In this document: in pieces, positions 15,067-18,527 of the stretch | How the letters are laid out: the number at the start of each line of letters is the position of its first letter | Numbering within the stretch: position 1 is the stretch's first letter | Assembly: GCA_900542195.1 (NCBI GenBank) | Contig: UQNA01000056.1 | Location: 1-18,527, forward strand | Direction of reading: 5' to 3' | Length of the DNA: 18,527 bases | Origin: an uncultured Sutterella sp. | Lineage (GTDB): Bacteria; Pseudomonadota; Gammaproteobacteria; Burkholderiales; Burkholderiaceae_F | Position numbers and translations under genes: made by a program | The notes under the pieces: model-generated | What the model was told of the DNA's origin: nothing | The model's database searches: none | What the model saw: only the letters and a program-made list of their open reading frames with translations

Positions 15067-15395
15067 TCGAGTTCCTTTTTAAGATATTGACGTTTAACCA
15101 GCACGTCGCGCCATTCTTCTGCTTCGTCAGTGTGAGGCTTCATACGGGTGATGGAAGGCCAAACTCTTGCTAACTCTGCATTCAAGGCGATGAATTCCTG
15201 TTGATCTTCAGGAACGTCTTCTTCAGCCATAATGGCGTTAGTCGGACATTCCGGAATGCAAACTGCACAGTCAATGCATTCATCCGGATCGATGACTAAG
15301 AAATTCGGACCTTCTCTGAAGCAGTCGACAGGACAGACGTCAACGCAGTCGGTGTATTTGCAGAGAATGCAAGGTTCGGTGACAACGTGTGCCAT
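15063..15395 (-). CDS. fdxA: 7Fe ferredoxin of the Azotobacter FdI type
   Basis: A 110-residue ferredoxin with a [3Fe-4S] and a [4Fe-4S] cluster. By comparison with Azotobacter FdI the 3Fe ligands are Cys9, Cys17 and Cys50, and the 4Fe ligands are Cys21, Cys40, Cys43 and Cys46. Cys12 and Cys25 match the family's non-ligand cysteines. The downstream helix EFIALNAELARVWPSIT is also diagnostic. It is the first gene of the fdxA-fpr-rnfB-nth unit. GGAG stands 10 nt before the ATG. I see no convincing promoter in the region between this gene and pncB. Confidence 0.95.
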   Translation of the reverse strand: MAHVVTEPCILCKYTDCVDVCPVDCFREGPNFLVIDPDECIDCAVCIPECPTNAIMAEEDVPEDQQEFIALNAELARVWPSITRMKPHTDEAEEWRDVLVKRQYLKKELE

Positions 15396-15651
15396 TTAAT
15401 TATTTCTCCAACTTGTAGGTTTTTAAGATTAAGCTCTCTATTTTAGAACTTTGCCGGGATATCTTTTTTGTCTGTTTGCAAAAAAGTGAGTTCAAAGGAG
15501 GTATTTTTATCGAACGGGCGCTTTTTTCGGTAAATGTCTGTAATTCACATTATGAGAAAATCTTTCTCCTAAAAGAAAGTAATCTCTCATTCCTCCGTTA
15601 GTATATTGAAAACATTAGAATGACCGCACAACAATTCAGGCAGATTACTAC
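15396..15651. other. Divergent intergenic region between fdxA and pncB
   Basis: This stretch of 256 bases must hold the promoters of both fdxA (-) and pncB (+). I see AT-rich -10-like strings (TAAAAT on the minus strand near 15440, TATATT at 15602-15607) but no well-placed -35 for either. It also contains an orphan Shine-Dalgarno-like aaaggaggt (15494-15502, +) without a normal start codon after it, and a small perfect hairpin gagaaa/tttctc (15554-15568). No known riboswitch class was recognised. Confidence 0.5.
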
Positions 15652-16848
15652 ATGATCATAAATTCTCTTCTAGATACCGACTTGTACAAATTTACGATGA
15701 TGCAGTGTGTGCTTCATCAATTTCCCGGTGCACAAGTTGAATATAAATTTAAATGCAGAAACGAAGGGACGGATCTTCAAGCGGTTTTGCCGGAAATCAG
15801 AGAAGAAATAGAAAACTTATGTACTCTTCAATTCAAGCCCGAAGAGCTTGAGTACCTTTCTAAGCTGCGCTTTATTAAAAGCGATTTTGTAGATTTTCTA
15901 GAACTTTTCCGCCTCAATAAAGCCCGTATTGAAGCTTACCCGGCAGCCGGAAGTAAGACTGACATTGAAATTCGCATTAAAGGTCCTTGGCTTCACACAA
16001 TTATGTTTGAGATTCCTGTGCTGGCCATCGTAGGAGAATGCTATTACCAGAAGTTCTATCCGGTCCCCGATTTAGAGGAAGGAAGAAGGCGTTTAGCAGA
16101 AAAAATTCAACTGATTAAGGATTTGCCTAATGGTTCTCCGGGTCTGACAATCTCAGAGTATGGGACTAGAAGAAGATTTTCTAAGGCATGGCAGCTCGAA
16201 GTGATTCGAACTTTGAGAGAACAACTTGGTAACAAATTTGTAGGAACCAGTAACGTATACTTCGCGATGACCGAAGGGTTAACCCCTTTGGGCACAATGG
16301 CGCACGAATACCTTCAGGCGTGTCAGGCTCTCGGGCCGCGTTTGAGAGATTCACAGACGTATGCCTTTGAAATGTGGGCTAAAGAGTACAGAGGAGACTT
16401 GGGGATTGCTCTGTCAGATGTTTTCGGAATGAAGGCCTTTTTGTCAGATTTCGATATGTATTTCTGCAAATTGTTTGACGGGGCTAGACATGATTCCGGA
16501 GATCCTTATATCTGGGGCGAGAAAATCATCGAGCACTACAAGCGCAATCGCTGTGATCCGCGCACAAAGAGCTTGATTTTCTCCGATATGCTGGATATTC
16601 CCAAAGTCATCAGTCTCTACAACCGGTTCCATAACAAGATCAATTTAGGTTTTGGTATTGGGACCAACCTGGTTAACGATCTGGGTTACCCTGCATTACA
16701 GAACGTCATTAAATTAGTCCGCTGCAACGGACAACCGGTTGCAAAATTGTCCGATTCTCCAAGCAAGAGCATGTGTGAGGACGAATCATATTTGAAGTAC
16801 TTAAGAGAGGTCTTCGAGCTTGATGAATGTCAAGAGGCGAAGGCTTAA
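15652..16848 (+). CDS. pncB: Nicotinate phosphoribosyltransferase
   Basis: NAD salvage enzyme that makes nicotinate mononucleotide from nicotinate and PRPP with ATP hydrolysis. The 398-residue protein opens with NSLLDTDLYKFTMMQ, a PncB signature. The phosphorylated histidine is His218 in GTMAHEYLQA (His219 in Salmonella PncB). TISEYGTRRRFS and DGARHDSGDPYIWGEK are further conserved active-site segments, and FGIGTNLVND lies near the C-terminus. Its length matches the family. The ribosome-binding site is weak (aggcag, about 10 nt before the ATG). It is 22 nt upstream of the antiporter gene, on the same strand, so the two are probably co-transcribed. Confidence 0.96.
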   Translation: MIINSLLDTDLYKFTMMQCVLHQFPGAQVEYKFKCRNEGTDLQAVLPEIREEIENLCTLQFKPEELEYLSKLRFIKSDFVDFLELFRLNKARIEAYPAAGSKTDIEIRIKGPWLHTIMFEIPVLAIVGECYYQKFYPVPDLEEGRRRLAEKIQLIKDLPNGSPGLTISEYGTRRRFSKAWQLEVIRTLREQLGNKFVGTSNVYFAMTEGLTPLGTMAHEYLQACQALGPRLRDSQTYAFEMWAKEYRGDLGIALSDVFGMKAFLSDFDMYFCKLFDGARHDSGDPYIWGEKIIEHYKRNRCDPRTKSLIFSDMLDIPKVISLYNRFHNKINLGFGIGTNLVNDLGYPALQNVIKLVRCNGQPVAKLSDSPSKSMCEDESYLKYLREVFELDECQEAKA

Positions 16849-16870
16849 TTTTAATTTTTAGGAAGCATTA

Positions 16871-18289
16871 ATGAAATCTTCGACATCTACGGTTTTGGCA
16901 TCCGCGTTGATGCTGGGACTTTTGCCGCTTAATGCCCACGCTTCTCTCCCGGGAGCATCTCTTTCTTTATGGTGGGCAGTGCCGTTTGCCGGCATTTTGT
17001 TGAGCATCGCTCTGGGACCTTTGCTCTTTGCACACTTTTGGCATAAGAATTACGGAAAAGTTGCTCTTATGTGGGCAATTCTTTGTGCTGTGCCTCTTTA
17101 TATTTTCTTTGACAGCACAACCAGTACTCAAGCTCTCGCACATGCTCTCATCGGCGACTATGTGCCGTTTATTATTTTCGTAGGCTCTCTGTACGTGGTA
17201 GCCGGCGGCATTCACTTAAGAGGCTCTTTCTTGGGGCGCCCCTCTTTGAATACTGGATTCCTTTTGGTTGGTGCCGTGCTTGCTAACTTCATGGGAACAA
17301 CAGGCGCTGCGATGCTTCTTATTAGACCTTTGATTGAGGCTAACAAAAAGCGTCACTATCAGATGCACACCTATATTTTCTTCATCTTTATTGTTGCCAA
17401 CATCGCAGGTTCTCTTACTCCCTTAGGCGATCCTCCGCTGTTTTTGGGATTCCTCCGGGGCGTAACCTTCTTCTGGACGGCTGAGCATCTTTTGCTTGTC
17501 ACTGGACTTGCGGTTGGTCTTCTTTTGTGCGTCTACTTTCTTGTTGATACCATCCTCTTCAATAAAGAAGTTAAAGCCAATCCTTCTCTTCTTGAAACGA
17601 AAGAGAAGATTCCGTTCGGCATTGAAGGTTCGGTTAACTTTATTCTTCTTGCCTGTATCGTCGGTGCTGTTCTTATGTCCGGCTTCTGGAAGACAGGGGT
17701 TGAATACCATGTTCTTGGCGTTCATTTAGCTCTTGAATCCGTAATCCGCGACGGAATTTTCTTAACTGCCGGCATCCTCTCTCTCTTACTTACCAGAAAA
17801 GAATACCGTGAAGCCAATCAGTTCAGTTGGGAACCGATTCTCGAGGTCGGCAAGCTGTTCTTCGGCATCTTCGTGACAATCGTTCCTGTCTTGGAAATGC
17901 TTCGTGCAGGTCACGATGGCGCATTTGCACCGTTAGTTTCTTTGGTTACAGGTGCGGACGGTCAACCGGTTAATGCAGCCTTCTTCTGGCTAACGGGTAT
18001 GCTTTCCAGCTTCTTGGATAATGCTCCGACTTATCTTGCCTTCTTTAATTTGGCCGGCGGTGATCCTCAGCTCTTGATGACTAAAGAAGCTCACACTTTG
18101 ATGGCTATCTCTATGGGGGCCGTATTTATGGGCGCGATGACCTACATTGGAAATGCTCCGAACTTTATGGTTGTTTCCATTGTCCAGAACCGAGGAATCA
18201 AGATGCCGACATTCTTCGGCTATATGATTTGGTCCTACGGCATACTTATCCCAATCTTCTTGATGCTGACCTGGTTATTCCTTATGTGA
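16871..18289 (+). CDS. Sodium:proton antiporter / CitMHS_2-type ion transporter
   Basis: A 472-residue inner-membrane protein of the ion transporter superfamily, resembling the CitMHS_2 group ('putative citrate transport', commonly named Na+/H+ antiporter). The hydrophobic N-terminus (residues 8-24, ending in NAHA) resembles a signal peptide. About a dozen hydrophobic segments follow. Conserved re-entrant-loop-like motifs occur twice in related form: FMGTTGAAMLLIRPLI with GSLTPLGDPPLFLGFL in the first half, and SSFLDNAPTYLAFFNLAGG with TYIGNAPNFMV in the second, the inverted-repeat pattern of this superfamily. Whether it moves sodium, protons or a carboxylate cannot be decided from sequence. 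AGGAAG precedes the ATG by 7 nt, and it follows pncB by 22 nt. Confidence 0.85.
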   Translation: MKSSTSTVLASALMLGLLPLNAHASLPGASLSLWWAVPFAGILLSIALGPLLFAHFWHKNYGKVALMWAILCAVPLYIFFDSTTSTQALAHALIGDYVPFIIFVGSLYVVAGGIHLRGSFLGRPSLNTGFLLVGAVLANFMGTTGAAMLLIRPLIEANKKRHYQMHTYIFFIFIVANIAGSLTPLGDPPLFLGFLRGVTFFWTAEHLLLVTGLAVGLLLCVYFLVDTILFNKEVKANPSLLETKEKIPFGIEGSVNFILLACIVGAVLMSGFWKTGVEYHVLGVHLALESVIRDGIFLTAGILSLLLTRKEYREANQFSWEPILEVGKLFFGIFVTIVPVLEMLRAGHDGAFAPLVSLVTGADGQPVNAAFFWLTGMLSSFLDNAPTYLAFFNLAGGDPQLLMTKEAHTLMAISMGAVFMGAMTYIGNAPNFMVVSIVQNRGIKMPTFFGYMIWSYGILIPIFLMLTWLFLM

Positions 18290-18305
18290 TCTTGGTATTA
18301 AGAGA

Positions 18306-18362
18306 GACTAGCCAGTGCTAGTCAGGAACTAGAGCCTCCTAGATGAAAAATTAAGGAGGCTC
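18306..18362. terminator. Tandem hairpins between the antiporter gene and the right-edge gene
   Basis: Two perfect inverted repeats lie in tandem: gactagc/gctagtc (18306-18323, 4-nt loop) and gagcctcct/aggaggctc (18332-18362, 13-nt loop). Only a weak T/A stretch (aaattatttg) follows on the plus strand, and none on the minus strand, so termination efficiency is uncertain. They lie between two converging genes. Confidence 0.5.
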
Positions 18363-18402
18363 AAATTATTTGTACAGAGCTATTGCTTTTTTATTTGGTT
18401 TG

Positions 18403-18527
18403 TCAGTGTGCGGATTTCAAATCTTTCATATAAGCAGCCAATTGAACTCTATTCGGAAGTTTTTCAAAGAATAACGCTAACTCATTCTTTTTATCAGACC
18501 GACCCGTAAAACACCGTCCTTTAGGAC
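18403..18527 (-). CDS. 3' end of an unidentified gene running off the right edge
   Basis: On the minus strand a frame is open from the window edge to TGA (complement of 18403-18405), about 40 codons, encoding a C-terminus with the segments GRCFTGRSDKKNEL, LFFEKLPNRVQLAAY and MKDLKSAH. The alternating charged and hydrophobic residues look like a genuine helical protein end. The other two minus-strand frames meet stops quickly. I do not recognise the family. It converges on the antiporter gene. Confidence 0.55.
   Translation of the reverse strand, partial: PKGRCFTGRSDKKNELALFFEKLPNRVQLAAYMKDLKSAH

Noticed and set aside
15494..15600. Small ORF after the aaaggaggt sequence upstream of pncB
   Set aside because: The only start codons at usable distance would be ATT or ATC, the peptide of about 30 residues has no recognisable features, and nothing else supports translation.
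1..18527. Mobile elements, CRISPR arrays, tRNA or rRNA genes
   Set aside because: No transposase or integrase reading frame, no regularly spaced repeats and no cloverleaf or rRNA-like sequence were seen by eye on either strand; a covariance-model scan was not possible.

Overview
The window reads as an ordinary chromosomal segment from a low-to-moderate-GC Gram-negative bacterium, most likely a betaproteobacterium of the Sutterellaceae (Parasutterella/Turicimonas-like). The pointers are a beta-type ParC active-site region, a YpfJ-type zinc metallopeptidase, an Azotobacter-FdI-type ferredoxin, an rnfB-nth gene pair, a clear sigma-32 promoter in front of htpG, and a Tat-exported flavoprotein reductase of a kind abundant in anaerobic gut Sutterellaceae. 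The taxonomic placement is inference from family resemblance; no database was searched.

Layout. (1) 1-5055, + strand: the end of an unidentified reading frame, then parE and parC (topoisomerase IV) spaced 2-3 nt apart. (2) 5086-7523, - strand: a Tat-signal fumarate-reductase-like flavoprotein with its own likely promoter and a hairpin at the predicted mRNA 5' end, preceded by a small-molecule-type SAM methyltransferase. (3) 7739-8599, + strand: ypfJ, with a perfect but misplaced Shine-Dalgarno upstream. (4) 8726-9925, - strand: a LysN/MocR-type PLP aminotransferase, divergent from htpG (10092-11993, +), whose heat-shock promoter is visible. (5) 12185-12943, + strand: a spermidine-synthase-like protein with an inverted repeat over its promoter region. 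(6) 13034-15395, - strand: a tight redox operon fdxA-fpr-rnfB-nth with two 4-nt overlaps. (7) 15652-18289, + strand: pncB and a CitMHS_2/NhaD-like membrane antiporter, probably an operon, converging on the truncated 3' end of an unidentified gene at the right edge. Hairpins that look like intrinsic terminators lie between most convergent or terminal genes.

Function. The content is mostly housekeeping: chromosome decatenation, protein folding, base-excision repair, NAD salvage, ion homeostasis and amino-acid transamination, plus anaerobic periplasmic respiration. No mobile element, CRISPR array, tRNA, rRNA or defence cassette was seen, and I found no strong candidate for a wholly new system. 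The more unusual observations are a ParC with about 145 extra acidic N-terminal residues and an unusual C-terminal tail, Val at the ParC quinolone-contact position, a soluble RnfB lacking its membrane anchor inside a ferredoxin/FNR/Nth operon, and several leader-region structures.
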